Source of the DNA: Fasciola hepatica
Lineage: Eukaryota; Platyhelminthes; Trematoda; Plagiorchiida; Fasciolidae
Direction of reading: 5' to 3'
Assembly (NCBI GenBank): GCA_948099385.1
Contig: CANUEZ040000002.1
Location: forward strand, 1,054,001-1,118,000
Length of the DNA: 64,000 bases
Made by a program: the position numbers and the translations under genes. Positions 20,884-34,315 of the stretch are shown here, one piece after another (the first letter of the stretch is position 1; each line of letters starts with the position of its first letter). The notes beneath the pieces were generated by a model. The model did no database searches and had not been told where the DNA came from. It saw nothing but the letters and a program-made list of their open reading frames with translations.

Positions 20884-22450
20884 ATGGTGCACTTACAGGC
20901 AGTGTTCCATTCAGTCCAGCGCACAGCGCTCTGGCCTTGCCTTTCATTGAAGCAAGTGCCAGAGAAATTTACTTCTCTTTCCCAATGTTTGTATGCAAAC
21001 AGCCGAAGCAGACTTCAAGCTTACGTCAACCTTTCACCCCAGTTCACCACGCAAAGTGGCGTTCGTCAGGGATGCCCTCTTTCGCAATTCCTCTTCAATC
21101 TAGTCATTGAAATGGCCTCATCCGTGGGCGAAAATAGTGGTATCGACATGTGCTCAGAAGGCAAACTGTCTAACTTGGAATAAAGGGGTGTTTTTGTTCT
21201 GCTGAGTGAAGAATTAGGTAGGCTGCAAGCTTTCTTAGATAGCCTAAACAACATTGCAGCGATGTTTGGGATGCTTTCCTCTAATATTTGCATGACTCGA
21301 TGTGACAGGACGTATTGAAATCACTCCAAATCGGAACTACGAAAACCAAAGGAGCAAGAACACCTAGAATACGGAACAGCTTGATAAATTGTATTGTGGG
21401 ACTGGTTTGTATGAATATGCTCATTGGAAGAAAGTAATTGGTAGATTAGAAGTTGATCAACCACAGACAGTTTTGACATACTTGTCCTCAGCGATCATGA
21501 TTAGGTGACGCTCATCCGCGTGAGTAACTGCAAAGTTGTACTGAGCCGTATAACGTATGGTGACAGCTGAGTCACCACAGTCTTTCACCTTCAAAGTATA
21601 AAGTTCTGCTACAAGACTGGATTGACGGTAAGCGAAAATGTGTGTTTTTGGGGTATACTCTATCCGAAGTCGATAAGTTTTATTAGCTGGGCCAATGCAT
21701 CTGGCCAGGTAATTAGATATCTGATGAAGTGTCATCGCGTACTCCAGAGGCATAATTAGATTTTTGCAATCTCAGTCATATGTGACGCCAGAGTGACTCC
21801 TGATTGTCTGTCGAGGGTGGATTGTACACTGTGGTGGTTAGATCTGTTCTTATGTACGGCTCAGGAATGTGGCCGTTTAGGGTAGAAGATAAACGAAGCC
21901 TTTCGATGTTTGAGCATCGGAGTCTCCGTAGCATTGACCGAATACGGTGAGAACACTGTCGCAGCTAAGCTGAGGATGGAAGTAAGATGCTTGGAACCAG
22001 AGGTCAGTCTCCTAATCAAGTACTGAGTCTAGACAGGTTCCAATGACTAGGATATCTATTGCGTATACCCAACGATTGGCTTCTTCGGCGTATGCTGTCT
22101 TCCGAGATGGGCATCGGTTGAAAGGCCCATCGAGAAGGTCAGTCCGTGATATGGCATAAAGGTGTGAAAGCCTTGATCGATAGACTTGACCACGTAGGAT
22201 GTGTTAGAGTTCCGGGTTTGGGGTCCACTTGGTCCACCCACCAGGTGAGTGGAGATACTGTGATGATATTAAGTGATATGGCTAGGTGCAGCGGCCAGTG
22301 GCGTAGTGACATTCGAAGTTTTTCTTTGTCTTCTTGATTTACGCTTCGTACCCTGCTTTCCGTTCTTTCCTCCTCCAGTCTTCTATACTTTCCGCCCTTT
22401 ACTCGGTAATGCCGGAAGGTAGCAACCGAAACCAGTGCAAGTAAGTGCAG
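20884..22450 (+). mobile_element. RTE-like LINE fragment, copy A (dead)
   Basis: A 5'-truncated LINE. The RT palm is visible at 20884-21183: LYANSRSRLQAYVNLSPQF followed by SGVRQGCPLSQFLFNLVIE. The catalytic YADD region is destroyed by a stop and indels near 21180, followed by LLSEELGRLQAFLDSLNN. RT similarity resumes at about 21785 with GLYTVVVRSVLMYGSGMWPF, then FEHRSLRSIDRI. The typical C-terminus (LGYLLRIPNDWLLRRML and VGCVRVPGLGSTW) runs to about 22240, followed by a 3' untranslated tail. Between the RT blocks lies about 480 bp that is not LINE coding sequence. The same arrangement recurs at 35570-37490. Confidence 0.82.
21457..21753 (-). other. Antisense open frame inside LINE copy A, unidentified
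   Basis: A 98-codon frame on the minus strand lies within the non-LINE segment of the LINE. Its composition is protein-like, with alternating hydrophobic residues suggesting beta strands (for example TYRLRIEYTPKTHIFAYRQ and then VTIRYTAQYNFAVTHADER). I do not recognise the family; a lipocalin-like fold is only a thought. It could be a captured host exon or part of another transposon. A homologous but broken frame exists at 36637-36913. Confidence 0.35.
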
Positions 22451-24054
22451 TGTCAACTACTAAAGGAACGAAGCTAAACTGATACGCAAACGTTGGGCAA
22501 CGACCCCAACAGACTGGTGCGGTATCATGGTATTGCAGAATTAGTCAACAGACTATTCTTTTTCGATAATTCATTGACCAGATAAATAAAAAAACATGAA
22601 ACAGGAACTGACTTGAGCTTATAGGTAAGTTAGGCAACGGAAAATAAACATTTACTTTCTTCCCAAAATTTCCACGCTTGGGACTACGTAAAGACATTAG
22701 AATAGAATGAAAGCAGGTAAATAGTTTGATTAAGAAAGGTAAGTGCCAGGTACACACGATTATAGAGAATCATTCTCCACTGATTTGTCCTTAAGGGTTA
22801 AGTTGCGAGCATTCTTAGGAAAACGGGTTTTTTCTTCTGCTTTCACATGGAAAGGATACATACAACATCAAAGCCTTTCCTCCGGTGTATATAGCAGGAA
22901 GACAAGTCGGTGTGCAGTGATTTAGTGTCGTTCACACAGGTCTTTAGGTTCCATTTATTGTCTATATTGCTAAGAATTGAAGAAATATGAATAATTACTA
23001 TTAGGTTTCATCGTAGAATTTTCATTTGCGTCCTAAAACGGCGATATAGTATAACAAGTGAGAATTATGACCGGAAGTAAATACTGAGAAGAAAATTGGT
23101 TGAGTTGCCTGGTTGGATTATCTAGATTAGTTTGAGCTTACGAATGTCGAACGATAAGTGACGCATTTTCATAACAAAAAGAAAATAAACACGTTATATA
23201 CAAGAAGAGCAGGGCCAGTTTGTCAAATGTATTCTGCTATTAGTTTGATCACAAATAACCAAGGGGGAAAAATGAGATTTTCAAGATTGTCGCATCAACT
23301 CAGACTTCGGCAACAGACCTCACTTTACGCTTTTTGATCACACATCAGTTGGATAAGTAGAGTCGGCCTGATTGGCGATGAACTTGGTATTTGTACTGCT
23401 GACAACAGCAAGTAACTGAACCAATACGGGGGGTGTTACAAAATGCAATGTACCTGGAATTTTACACCACGGCCAATAAAGTAGTCTGTTTTTGAGCAGC
23501 GCGTGGATCGGTAAACACAAATGAATGATCATAACACATACTGGCCGGAAAGCTTGTTTTCGGCCATTCAAAATTGGGCGAATGCGGTGGGTTTTATAGG
23601 CATTGTAGTTAACGTAATAAAAGGATGAAATCGACCATCGATATCTGTTATCTTTCCGTCAGCTTCCTTTTTTATGTGATATTGGTACAATGGTTTAGGA
23701 GGAGTGTCGTGAGCAGTTATAAGCTGCCGATCAGGGATAATCGTAGCGATACTAATTGGCGATTTCGTATCCACACAGTTAAGGTGTTATCTGTTACACG
23801 AGAAATACTGTATCTGATAATACCTGGTTGCCCTAATGTTGGCGTTTACGTCACACCTTACGTCGATGTTCAGAATAGATTAAGAGATCTCTCTGACTGT
23901 TTCTTGAGGCACAGAAAAAAGATCGTAATCCGCTGGAACAACCTCTCGCTTAGCACCAAGAAGCAACTTGTGGGATCTCTGAATCTGTCCTGGCCAACTG
24001 CACCAGACGGAGTGACATAGTCGTTAACTGATACACAGACTCATGATCACTAAC
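22451..24054. other. Non-coding, unidentified frames
   Basis: A 131-codon plus frame (23625-24020) overlaps minus frames at 23338-23571 and 23568-23774, the latter containing the polar stretch LITAHDTPPKPLYQYHIKKE. I recognise none of them, and frame breaks argue against an intact gene. Confidence 0.35.
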
Positions 24055-24111
24055 CCCTGGCAACTGACAATTATCAACGCAGTACCTCTCGTGGCACCGG
24101 TAACACCGCAA
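24055..24111 (-). CDS. Possible Ly6/three-finger-like exon
   Basis: On the minus strand, a good acceptor (TTTCTTTTCGACACAG) is followed by 57 bp encoding LRCYRCHERYCVDNCQLPG and then a donor-like GTTAGT. LxCYxC at an exon start is characteristic of Ly6/uPAR/CD59-type domains, which trematodes have in several copies. The exon is very short and no partner exons were found, so this is a weak call. Confidence 0.22.
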
Positions 24112-27100
24112 CTGTGTCGAAAAGAAACTGTCAACTAGTGTCATTGAGAATGTTATCGATTTTCTTTATTTGTTTTTCTATTATCCCAACTGCAATAACT
24201 ATGAAATTTGGAATGGTTTATCAGTTGTGAATCGCCCAAAACACGTTCGTTGTCTACCGATTGTTCTGATGTCCCAAGCCAATGTCTGCGAACAGAGTGG
24301 GCTACTTCTGAACGTCCATATCTGAGCGGGCTACGCAAACCTTCTTCAGCTTTGTGATCACACGTTTAATCTCCCAGGCTATTAGTGCAACCTCTTACCC
24401 AAATATTTGACGTCACTGTGAATCAAAAAGGCCAAGTCGCCACAATGTATAGCACGTAGTAGGATACTACCGACTATAATGTGTTGGGCGACAAAGCCTG
24501 GGAAAATAGTTAGAAAATCAGTAGCTATCACCGTAAAAAACTATGTTATATTCCATTATCCGCCCCCTTTCGAGAAATAACACAGCTGTTCGTACCAACT
24601 AAGGCAATGCCATTGTTATTGTTACTGTTATTGTTATTGTTGTTTTGTCAAAGACAACAACCGAATTTGTGTTTCCCCTTATCATATTCCGGAAAATCGG
24701 GGAGTCTCCTTCAGGACAGACAAATTAGATGAAGCTAAAATAGCAGGACACATTAAACGCCTAAAAAGCAAGCACAATGCGAAGAAAACAGCGGTGGACC
24801 AAAATATCGTATTACTGCCAGATAATTTGAAAAGCAAATCGTCGAAAAGCTTTTATCTTGAAGAAACTGTTCATTGTTTGAATCTTTTTCTGCAGGAATA
24901 TTACGAGGACTTCAGAAGAGAAGACGATTAAAGTCATGCCACACTGTTTGTCTTAGCTCGGCCGTAAACCACTGAAAGAAGCCAGATTAAACTCAATAGG
25001 GTTTCTAATTCATGCCTAATGAAAGTTTCAGGCACTCATTTGAGTAAATATTCATCGCTAAACTTTGGGCAAGCCAACCAGCTTTATACTAAATGTAGTA
25101 ATTTTCGTTCTGTTTGCTTTGTGCGAACTGAAAAACTATGCGCACCCAAGAATGGTCCAAGAATAAACTTTGTACGGAACTCTTAAATCATTATAATTTG
25201 TTGGTCATGACTGCTCCGGGATTACCAAAAGTTAAAGAAACTGCAACTCATATTTGATTGAGAACAAAACAGCGTGGTGAACAAGCTCGTTTTCAGTTAT
25301 TCGTACTCATACCAATACATAACATTAAATATGACTCAAACCAACAAAGGGGATGATGATCCAAATCTGTCTGTGCACGTGTGTGTGTGTGTGTGTATGC
25401 ATGTGAAATTGATCACAGCGAAGAATGTTCGAGTGGTTGCACACGTGTTCGGGAACAAGAAGTGGGCCATTGAAGTTTAAGAGCTTGCACAAATTGTTTC
25501 TGAGCCCACAGGGGAGGATTGTAGAGTCGAATGCTCACGGCTTTGGCTGTGATTCGAAAAGCTCTGTATTAATTTAATTTCTGTGATCTTCCTCATGGTT
25601 ACATTAGGACAGTCATGTTGATGGTCGAACAATTGTTCTTAGTGATTTATAATCTTACTCTTGTAAATCATATAGTTGGCATAAGTGCACTCAGGAGCAT
25701 CACGCAAAGTGACTGAGTCACAGAAAAACAGGCACCATTTGCAATTTTATCCTCAGCCTCTCAGTCAATAGAGGTCGCAAAATCGACTCAAAGAACTATT
25801 GAGACGCGGTTAACCGAGTCCTCCAACACGATAGAAGACAGCCCGACTCGGAACTCCGGTGAAAGCTGAAACGATTGCCATACTTCTACTGAGCACTGGT
25901 CTGTGACAAAAAATGACCATAGTCCAAGCAGTTTGATGGCCTTGGTCGAAGGCGAAATCCATGAACCGAAAAATTTGCCATCCGAAAACCTTTCTGGGGC
26001 AAAATCATGTGTAAGCTGAAATTTCATAAACAACTACTCACTAAAGCATTAGGCGATCTCACCTCAGCCAACAGCAAATCAACAGCACTTTGGTCAACTA
26101 AGTAATCCGTAAAAGCAACTTTTGGAAGCACGGAAAATAACGGTTTGCACAACTGATTTGATAGAATTATCTATCTCACAATTACTTTCCAGTAGTGCGA
26201 CTGTTCTTTGGACACTGTCTTTCACGCTCCAATCTGCGATCTAGCAGTGCTGCGCAGAAAGAAAGAATCACAATTTACTAGTATCAGAACACGTTTTAGG
26301 AGGCAAACAAATCATATGGAAAATGGATGTGGTGACAGGTAAAGAGTCGTTTGGATTGGACAAAACGCTGTGTAGAGGGAGGAAGGGGGTGATTTGGAAG
26401 AGATTCTTGTGTTAGTCTGCACAACTAGGCGGTGACAGATACGTGGTTTGGATCTGAGTTATCGGGGTGAGTGTGGTCCACTCGCCAGCAAGATAATGGA
26501 TTTTTCTGTGTGCAAATGGCCGGTGTGTAAAGGAGGATGCGGCTGGCCTCTTCGATGGACAGTGTATAAATGGATGTGTTTGAGCGGATGAAGGTGCAAT
26601 GAGTAAAATATTTGCAATCCCGATTGTACATTTATCTGGCCCTCGACCGTCAAACAGTCATTATTGTGAAATTTAGACGTAAACGATTCGAATTAGATTA
26701 ATTTCACCATTCGGAAGCTTATGAGTGACCAGGGCATTCCCACGGAAATGTTGTACACAACCGTATGATAAACAAAGGGATTTAAATAAAAAGTCCTTAC
26801 GTGATCATTACAGCCGTTCCGACACATTTATTATCATCGAATGAAATAACTTATTTTTGTGAATGTGATTGAAATGAATTCGAGGGTATCTTGGGTGTGC
26901 CAAGTTGCATCGTTAACTAATGCGTCACTTCGATTCGTGTTTTGTCATCTGGACCAACGGTTGAGACACAGTGATTAGGTAGCAAATTATTAACTCTGAA
27001 ATGCATATTTAGAAATCCGAACTACGAAAAGTCGACGTTTTTAAAGGAGACTGAAATTTCCTCGTCCTTATTTGTCAACCAAACGAAAGCATTCATAAAT

Positions 27101-29539
27101 CCCTTTGTAGGTTAGGGTAGTTCAGCTAATAACTTCTTTCGGCAAACTTTCGGATAAAAGTGAACAACGAATTTCATCAGCATTTAAATTCCCCTACAGT
27201 ACTATTTACTTTATATGAGAAGAGCTTTTTAGAACCAGAAGCTATGTTTCACAATCTTCAGCAAGCTTGACGGGTTCAAGTTTCAGTAGGAATTCGATGA
27301 ATGTGCATCAGTGACGATTCTGGACAATGATGGAAAGCTTGGATGGTTTTTTTATGGAACTTCAATGATGGTTCCAGCAACTGCATTAACTGGTCCATTA
27401 TTTGTCACGGATAACAAACAGTGTGGCATTTAGATCAATTTTCAACATGTTGTGTTTAACAGCTTTTCTAATCTGAATCGGAAAAGACATTTCTGAGTCT
27501 GTTTTACGTCAATTTGATAGCTACACAAGTCAATAAGGAATACAGTACATCAATATAGTGACTTTCTTTGAAGCAACACGCAGACAGGCATGATAGGAAA
27601 AAGCAGAGCTGGGATTTGCAGAAGCATGACCAAATAGAATTATGAACTATGACCGCGTGTATGATGTAGACAGTTTTTGAAAATTCATTGTGTCCGGGAT
27701 GCTAACTGTCTGATAGTATTTTCAAAAGTAAACTGGCTACAAGCATTGAATTGATTATCAGTGATAGCACCAGCACGTGTATCTTTCGATGTACCACTGC
27801 ATTTAGAGACGAATTTTATGTGTTTTATTATCAAGTTTGAATCTTTCTTCAAAAAACCAGGGGAAATAACTGGGCAGCAGTAAAACCGATGGGGGAGAAC
27901 GCACATAGTCACAAATTTGAGAATAACTGAGGGAGGACCGAAAGTAACTTTAGTCGAGGAGAGTGAAAAAGACAATTTTCCAAAGTACCTGTTGGACACA
28001 CAGGGACCATGAAATGTGATGGCACAGTGCGATACCAAGATATTTAACAGTTAGTGATATAAGTGTGGGTTCATTATTCGTAGATATGAAAGGAAACCCG
28101 TCGGTGATGTCTTTATGTGGTTCTCCGTAGTGTATGGAAAATGATAGATCCTTGCACGTGGAAGCATCCAGTACAACGGAGCAGAATGAGGATCAGTTTA
28201 CAACGTCATTCAGTTTGCTATGAATTTGTAAATTTACTTCGGGTGTGGGTGATTCATATCCTACAACTACCTTGTTGGCATATTTGCAACCAAAGAACGT
28301 CCAGGGGACTGAACGTTTTTTAAGGTTAAAAAATAGAAGTTGAAACAATTGCACCTAGTAAAACGCCGTAGTCAACTGGAAGAGTTCAGGAATTTCAGCA
28401 GATGAAGCAAATAAAATGTCTTTGGTCAGTGAAGTCGTTTGGAATAAGCCTGCAAAAGCTTGAGTCTACACACGTTACGGATAACATACTGAGCAATACT
28501 GATCGATCTAGGCAACAAGAAGTGCCTTTGCAGTCTAAAATCACTATTCCGACAAACATTTTCTACCTGAAGTCAAAGCTACTAGGCGGACTAGGTGAGC
28601 TACAATGTCATGTGTGGAGCGCAAAGATCGATTAGTAAACTCAAGTGTATATTCTTCAGCAGACCCCACGTTTATTCACGGTAACAAAAACTTATCAGAC
28701 AATTTGAGCGTCACAGATATGCAAGTAATGGTGAGACAGTCTTTTTCTGCAACTGTTTACAACCGATTTTAAGCCAGTCACGATAAAGCTTATTCACGGT
28801 GACCGAAGCGTCGAGTGACTAACACGATTTCTAATATCGCTTTGTTACTAGACATCAAAGGTTTACCCATATAGGAAATCATATGGGGCACCAATGTGTC
28901 AGAACCGAGGTCGGTTATTAAACAACAAAATTTTACCATACGGTACACCGTTCTTCGGTGGACTCCGAACCAAACCCGGTTCCGACACTGTAATACACGA
29001 TACTCTTTAATTCGGTAATTTTATGCGTCTCAGCAATAATTTATTAGCACAGAAAACAGTTTTTACATCCTTGGCCAATATCTTTCTCGGAGCTTACAAG
29101 AACCTTGAATACTAAAAGCATGGAAACAGCTGCTTATCAGCTTGTTCGGAACTAACATCAGTTTACTTACAGTCAGCTGCCACTTGAGATGAAACCTTTT
29201 GGTACTTCTAATGTCTCCTCTGTTAACCATTTATTGGTGGGTGATACTGTGTCTGGGCTCTAATTTGTCCCTTCACTACAGATTCTCCCGACTCTACCCG
29301 GTCAACAGCAGTAATCCTCAAACCTGTGGAATCACTACTCAGCCAGAACTGACCCTAGGAGAAGAACTAATCGGAAGCTATGTTTGTTGTCTAAACAACT
29401 AACTAGACGAAGCGGTAGTGAGTAATTAGTACTCTGCTAACTGTAGATGTTGAACTCGTAATAGTTAAATACGTTTGACATGTATACGAAGCATTTAGAA
29501 CAGAAAAAAAACAAAGCAAGCTTTATGGTAAACCAATGA
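24112..29539. other. Long non-coding stretch
   Basis: No gene or transposon recognised. It includes a TTG/TTA-rich tract at about 24613-24648 and a (GT)n microsatellite at 25379-25396. A 117-codon minus frame (27685-28038) and other short frames show no motif. Confidence 0.4.
25379..25396. repeat. (GT)n microsatellite
   Basis: Eighteen bases of alternating GT, bordered by ACGT and ATGC. Confidence 0.9.
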
Positions 29540-30166
29540 GACAACGTCATTATCATCATCACCATCTTCGCCGTCGTACAGTGTTATACAGCAGGACAGG
29601 CCTCACTGACCTTTACCTTCCTTACCAAGTTGCAAATAGAAATAAAAAAATGAATACATAAGACGGACAAGGAATGGACCTAAACGGGAAAGAAAAGCAA
29701 ACAGGACGCTAGTAGCCAATACACAGAACCACAGTCTCATTGTAAAAACAACCAACAAAAATATTCAAAGCCAGTGAGATACATTGATCTATCACTCTGA
29801 TTCGACAGAAAGTGATAACACGATCGCCACTGTTCACGGTTCGCTGCCATATACGTCAGTGTCTCCAATCAGTTGTTTGTGGGATTTATGGACCCCAACC
29901 ACAAAGAGGTGAGGAGCCTACATTTCCTGAGTTCGTCGTACACTTTCTCATTCCCCGTTGCCACGTCATCGGTTGATCTCCACGTGGTCTCATCCATTCC
30001 CAAGGAAGTATGAAAAACGGGGCACAGTATGGTAGATGTTTGTCTGCCATACGTAACACATGTTTCAATCTACGAGGTCAATAATCTGAATACGCTATGA
30101 TAGAACATTCTTTGCACTAGTGTCCACTACTCACTTTCTGGCCTCAGCTTTGCTTACTCGGTCATT

Positions 30167-30866
30167 TTATCCAATCTTAGTGATACTACCCAGGCATCCG
30201 TGATCGAAAACCTCAAGATGACAAATGTCTTCCACAAGCAGACCCCAAGCCTCGCAACCATACAACAAAACAGAATGCACTTTGGCACAATACATACGAC
30301 CTTTCAACTTCAGTGAAATATCAGGTCGGCGCCATAAGTTCTTCAGTCCAGCGTACTCCGTTCGAGCTTTAAATATACGCGTGTTCACCTTTACTACCGT
30401 GCTCCCATCCGTCGTCACTCTGCTGACGAGGTAACTATAGCGGCCAACAGTTGTTAGTTTCTCCCCATCGAGCATCAAGCTCGGAATGGATGACGTCACG
30501 TCTTGCAACATCACTTCAAAATTTAAAGGTGCAAAGCGCAAACCGAATGGAGCTACCGCCCTCGCAAGTCTATCTAGTGCACGTTGAGCATGTTCCGTGC
30601 ATTCGAACAAGCAAACGACGACGTCCCCGTAATATGGGTCACAGCGTTTTACGATTTCCTAGGTCAACCCCCACAACCAAAAGATTTCGCAAAGCATTCT
30701 CCAATATTTCGTCTATGACGAATTTGAACAAGAATGGAGAAATGGGACATCTTTGTCGAACACCGCTGGTCGTTTCGAATGAACTGGATAGTTTACCGTA
30801 AACCTTCATGCGGCCAGAGGTATGAGAGTACAATGAACTCAGCAGATTCACGAACTTCTGAGGCAT
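30167..30866 (-). pseudogene. LINE reverse transcriptase, C-terminal half (broken)
   Basis: The frame at 30639-30866 carries SGVRQRCPISPFLFKFVID (RT motif B region). After a break, the frame at 30167-30610 carries the thumb region: FKARTEYAGLKNLWRRPDIS, GRMYCAKVHSVLLYGCEAWG and a VFDHGCLGSI block. The catalytic YADD is replaced by a YYGD-like sequence at the frame break, so the enzyme is dead. Confidence 0.8.
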
Positions 30867-31719
30867 ACTTTTTCACTGAAGAGCAGTGAATAGTGTTATT
30901 TGGTCAAATGAATGGACGACGGCTTTGAAGTCTAGAAAAACCATTATTGTCGGTCAGCTGTTCGTGTGACGCGCCTCAAGTAATTGACGAAGAGTAAAAA
31001 TCTAGTCGATGCATCCTCGACCTGGGCGGAATCCGGCCTTTTGTTCGCAGGCGTTCCTCTTACAAGCCCGTGTAAGCCAACGCAGCAAAATCAAGGCTAA
31101 TACCTTGATGACTATCGGAATAAGGTAATCCCACGATGATTACTACAGTCATTGCGTACTCCTTTCTTGAAAATGGAGAACAATCAATGACTCACCCCAT
31201 AATAACTGAATACTCTCCTCGTTCCAAACTTTACGGATTAAGGTGGTAATTAATTTTATCAAAGCATCTCCACCGAGTTTGAAAAGAAATGGGGGAGTCC
31301 ATCAGGACCGCCCGCTTTCCCACGCTCGACTCCACTTCCACTTCCGATGGGGGCTCAAGTGATACCACTCAAGGAGTCTCATTTGTTGACACAAGAGTAA
31401 CTACATTAGCGCGCGGCCAGCTAAACTACTAATTGAGGTATTCAGCCTTTTGCCGTTTGCCATGAATAGGCTTTCTATTTCTGTCGCACGTCTTTTCACT
31501 GACCGGGTTTTGCCGTCCACCGGTGCTGCGAATACGTTTGAACAGTCTTTGACTGTTACCTGAAGCAGCTGCTATTTCCATTTCTTCGGCTATCATGACC
31601 CATCAATTTTCAAGATCCTTCATGTATCTTGCTTCGTACATCTTTTTGTATCTTTTTCATCTCCTTTCTGATCGAGAGCTGACATTCTTGATCAGTTAGA
31701 TTCAGTTAATCTCCAGAAA

Positions 31720-32708
31720 TCAAGTGTTTTTGATGAACAACGGATCTAGGACCACAGGCTTAACCTGATGCCACATGCACGCCTGGTACATTTGGGCCCA
31801 AAACTCATCTGCACTACTGTTTGTCATAGATCCTAGCTTATATGATAACTTCTGCTCATAACGGGTGCAAACTCCTATATCACATAAACGTCCCACTGCT
31901 AGCCGCGTTTGCGGTTTGCTTCGATGACCATGGAGCTGCAGAAATAATCGCAATAAAACTAATGCATGGTCTGACTTTGCTTTCGTGAACCAGTAGGATC
32001 TACAGTTCTGAACAGAATTGCGCCACTGGTAGCTTACTACGATATGATCAATTTGACTCAAAGTACCTGCAGATTTGGAGGGCCATATTGCCGTGCGAGC
32101 TGTGTCAGAAATTTGTACCAACCAGGAATGACCGATTATATGCACAAAACTGGAGAAGTCCATCATCGTTATCTGTGCTCCAAGCAGGTAAGGCACAAAG
32201 ACCACCTAAACAAACTTCTAATGCGCTAAATTTCCCTACTTGTGCACCAAAATCGCCAGTTAGCACTACCACGTGGGAGCCTATGCTTCTGCGAACGACA
32301 GTGGTGAGTTCATCATAGAACTCATCCTTCTGTATGTCAGAGCTGCAGTCTGTTGGATCGTAGGCCGAGATCACAAGCAAACAGCGCTTAACACAACTAT
32401 CTCTTCGAACTCCAACTGACCCCTCAAGTTTCGCAGCACATAAAAGACTACTCACTGGGATCCAGCCTAAAATGGCAGCCCCAGCCTTTTCAGTCAAGGC
32501 TATTCTTACACCAAATTGACCTGAAGCTCAAGCTACTTCGTCTCCTGAGGTGCTGGAAATACCTCGACGAGATACCAGGGGCAGCTTGCTGAATCACACT
32601 GCTCGAATCCTGTATACGCGTTTCACTTGAGCAGCATACATCAGTCTTCGGAGAATCTAATGTGAGGGCTAGGCACACCTGCTGAGCGGCCTCCATGAGT
32701 GTACGCAT
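31720..32708 (-). pseudogene. LINE AP-endonuclease domain (frameshifted)
   Basis: Three overlapping frames together span the endonuclease. They are 32490-32708 (NMRTLMEAAQQVCLAL, CCSSETRIQD), 32105-32497 (LLVISAYDPTDCSSDIQKDE, VVLTGDFGAQVGK) and 31720-32205 (QIDHIVVSYQWRNSVQNCR, SDHALVLL). SETRI, GDFxAxVG and the terminal SDH are the expected catalytic motifs of LINE endonucleases, although the asparagine of GDFN is replaced by glycine. Two frameshifts inactivate it. Confidence 0.8.
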
Positions 32709-33250
32709 GTTGAAGGAGTCGAAATTCAGAGGCTGACCAGGCTTGGGAAGATGAGTTACAAGGAAAAATATTGTTCATGACGCTATTTGACAATTAGCCT
32801 TAGCGAGTTTTGGGCATGTTACCAATGGGAGAGAACAAGAGAAGTTGTTGGGGACAGAAGACAAAGGTTGGATAAAAGAGAGGGAACTGTGAGCAGTAGC
32901 CCACTTATCACTTCCCACCCCGCTCGATTCAAGGGACAGCGTGGTCCTGATTATCCTGCACGACGACCGATGCAGTATGGAATTCTTTCTATTCGTACAG
33001 TTCATGAGAGATGTTGACGGGTAGCTCTACATAAGTCAGTCGCTGAACGGGTCAACGATTAAGGTTCTCACCCAAAGCCTTTAGTTCTAACAACAGCCTA
33101 CCGGCAAGCAAGTGGGGTGCCTGGGTGGAAGCCTTTTTACTCGGATCGATTATTCTTCCACTGATTTTGCCGACTGAATTGCCAGCCCAAATAGACTCTC
33201 AACCTGGTGGATGCCCAAGCCCATGCCAATAAGGCTAAGCTGAAGCGGAG

Positions 33251-34315
33251 AGGAGATGCTGACTGGATTTAAAGTTACAGGTTTAGCTTGCCCCGTTCAT
33301 ATACCGATGAGACAAATTATTATATTTGATGGAGTGAAACAAATGGAATGCCAAAACCTGGTAACTTCAGTGCGTAAATTGTTTCCTAAAATGTTCCGTT
33401 CTTGTTAGTACGCAATAAATTCTTGAAATTCCTTAATAAATTTTATCGAATCCAGTACAACTGCAAGTTTCATTTTTGAAAACGCATATGTAACGAACGG
33501 AGTGGGTAATGCTCAGCAATGTGAACTCCATGGTATCGGGTATATAATACTGTACAACCTATTCTGTAATCAGACTCGGAAAGCATTCAGTTAGTTTAAG
33601 CAGATAAGTAAATACTCACATTTACGTTATAGCATTGCAGCACATAAAAACCTGAATCTCTCACAATGAGATCACAGTTTGACTGATTAATGATTTCTAC
33701 ATCATCAGCATGTCACCCTTATTGAATTTTGCTGTTAAACGGTCATCGATGAAATTGCTACTATGAACTTCTCTTACCTACTTTTTATTGAAACCATGAG
33801 CGACAGAACTACTTCGATTACACTTGCATTGACCATTTTAGGTAAAGCTAAGCTCGACTAATTGTGCACGGCTGAGTAATGATGAGGTGGGAAAAACCGA
33901 TAGAACACTACTCACCCAGACGTTACGTGAAAGCTCAAACAGTTGTATAGACCGATGTCAGTCTACCTCATTCTTTATTGATTTGCACTCTGGAATTAAT
34001 CGAGGCAAAAATAGGGCTTTTCGCTTGCAGTGCTTTTGTTCGCTTTATTGCACTTATGTTCATTCGTTTCAGTAGACAATGGTCACAATCATAGTTACGT
34101 TTGAATATTCAAGAACTAGTTTGCCGATCACGGCTCTTCAAGTAAACCAGTTTTTACTTCAAGTGAATCTCACATAATAACAAGGGTAATTTAGTGATCG
34201 AGCCAGAATCGAAACCTATAAACGCTATTGGCTGGATAATCAGTGCACGTCTCCTGAGCACAACTGTTTCCGATATATAGTCTTGATCCATATTTCTAAT
34301 GCCGATTTTCATCAC
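33251..34315. other. Non-coding, nothing recognised
   Basis: AT-rich. A short ATG frame ending in a GTAAAG at about 33797-33838 could mimic a first exon but has no other support. Confidence 0.4.

Larger units (their letters stand above)
29540..33250 (-). mobile_element. RTE-like LINE, long but dead copy
   Basis: This is the longest LINE in the window, reading right to left. It has an apurinic endonuclease (32708 to 31720), a linker with KDLENW and EEMEIAAASGNSQRLFK, RT (about 31350 to 30170), and a C-terminal tail (30068 to about 29790, HVLRMADKHLPYC and GDQPMTWQRGM). It ends near 29540 in a short GATGGTGATGATGATAATGA tail, as is usual for RTE-type elements. Many frameshifts and stops are present. 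The right end is approximate. It belongs to the same broad family as copies A and B but is divergent from them. Confidence 0.82.

Noticed and set aside
22056..22456. Minus-strand frames over LINE copy A
   Set aside because: They are antisense to the recognisable LINE C-terminal tail.
27685..28038. 117-codon minus frame as a gene
   Set aside because: No motif, no splice signals, and frames of this length are expected by chance in 64 kb.
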